DNA of 13,749 nt from DATLFA01 sp039934635 (GTDB lineage: Bacteria > Actinomycetota > Acidimicrobiia > Acidimicrobiales > WLNW01), in NCBI GenBank assembly GCA_039934635.1, contig JBDTLT010000143.1, forward strand, positions 1 to 13,749. Reading direction: 5' to 3'. Below, piece by piece: positions 13,574-13,749 of this stretch. Below the pieces are notes generated by a model, which saw only the letters and a list, made by a program, of their open reading frames with translations, had not been told where the DNA came from and searched no databases. The translations under genes were made by a program, and so were the position numbers. The stretch's first letter is position 1. The number at the start of each line of letters is the position of its first letter.

Positions 13574-13749
13574 ATGGGGCGGCTGGCACCATTGGACGAG
13601 CACGATTGGTCCGACAAGGCTCGACAGGCGATCTCGCCGACGGTCCAGTCGGTGGCCGCCATGCTGGGCGACGAGGAGGTCGCTCGGCCCGAGCGCAAGA
13701 AGCCGCTGAACATCTTGTTGACGCTGGCCCACAACGACCAGTTGATCGG
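13574..13749 (+). CDS. carboxymuconolactone decarboxylase (AhpD-like) family protein, 5' part only
   Basis: The frame is open from ATG 13574 to the window edge (58 codons seen) and the gene is cut off there. The reading MGRLAPLDEHDWSDKARQAI, a spacer, then PLNILLTLAHNDQLIG matches the N-terminal part of the AhpD-like/CMD fold (RLxPLxxxDW...LNxLxTLAxxPxL). The catalytic Cys-x-x-Cys/His segment would lie past the end and cannot be checked. GGAGG at 13561-13565 is 8 nt before the chosen ATG; an in-frame ATG at 13559 would place that GGAGG inside the gene. Family members act as peroxidase-type or lactone decarboxylases, and most stand-alone ones are unassigned. Confidence 0.75.
   Translation, partial: MGRLAPLDEHDWSDKARQAISPTVQSVAAMLGDEEVARPERKKPLNILLTLAHNDQLI

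Noticed and set aside
1..13749. CRISPR array, prophage or antiphage defence island
   Set aside because: I saw no regularly spaced repeats, phage structural genes, integrase, nuclease-helicase or toxin-antitoxin pair in either strand.

Overview
The window comes from a high-GC bacterium and looks like chromosomal DNA of an actinobacterium. The signs are an HU protein with a long Ala/Lys histone-H1-like tail, several GTG starts, genes whose starts sit almost on a -10 box (leaderless style), tRNAs without encoded CCA, and a glutamine-dependent NAD synthetase whose catalytic residues number almost exactly as in Mycobacterium tuberculosis. An Acidimicrobiia-type lineage is possible, but that is an inference and not shown here.

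Layout. (1) 1-192: a minus-strand tRNA pair, Gln(CTG) then Glu(CTC). (2) 360-857: an HU/HupB-like nucleoid protein, followed by a bidirectional-looking hairpin at 891-922. (3) 924-4354, minus strand: a compact likely operon transcribed as SAM methyltransferase, TIM-barrel sugar-phosphate isomerase/epimerase-like protein, then nadE. (4) 4383-8689, plus strand: a tight cluster that starts back to back with (3) from overlapping -10 boxes. It holds a GT-C-like multispanning membrane protein, a phosphotriesterase/lactonase-family metallohydrolase, an aminoglycoside-phosphotransferase-fold kinase and an ACAD10/11-type acyl-CoA dehydrogenase. (5) 8710-9567, plus strand: a secreted or lipoprotein-like unknown and a 67-residue two-helix membrane protein. 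(6) 9568-9943: a gene-free stretch with a 191-bp element bounded by perfect 25-bp inverted repeats and carrying a central hairpin, then two GC-rich palindromes. (7) 9944-10753: a short-chain dehydrogenase. (8) 10779-13452, minus strand: a likely phosphate-uptake operon, DUF47 accessory protein, PiT permease, a 54-residue membrane protein, and a second isomerase/epimerase-like protein whose start overlaps the preceding stop. (9) 13574 to the end, plus strand: the start of a carboxymuconolactone-decarboxylase (AhpD-like) protein, cut by the window edge.

The most interesting unit is the hydrolase-kinase-dehydrogenase cluster at 5588-8689. The kinase and dehydrogenase are the separate-gene version of the two domains fused in animal ACAD10/ACAD11. 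They also match the LvaA/LvaC logic of bacterial levulinate breakdown, in which a 4-hydroxyacyl-CoA is phosphorylated and then dephosphorylated by an acyl-CoA dehydrogenase. A lactonase-family enzyme overlapping the kinase gene suggests a lactone to 4-hydroxy acid to beta-oxidation route. The second notable item is the inverted-repeat element at 9614-9804, which has no coding content and resembles a MITE or a long folded RNA/DNA structure.
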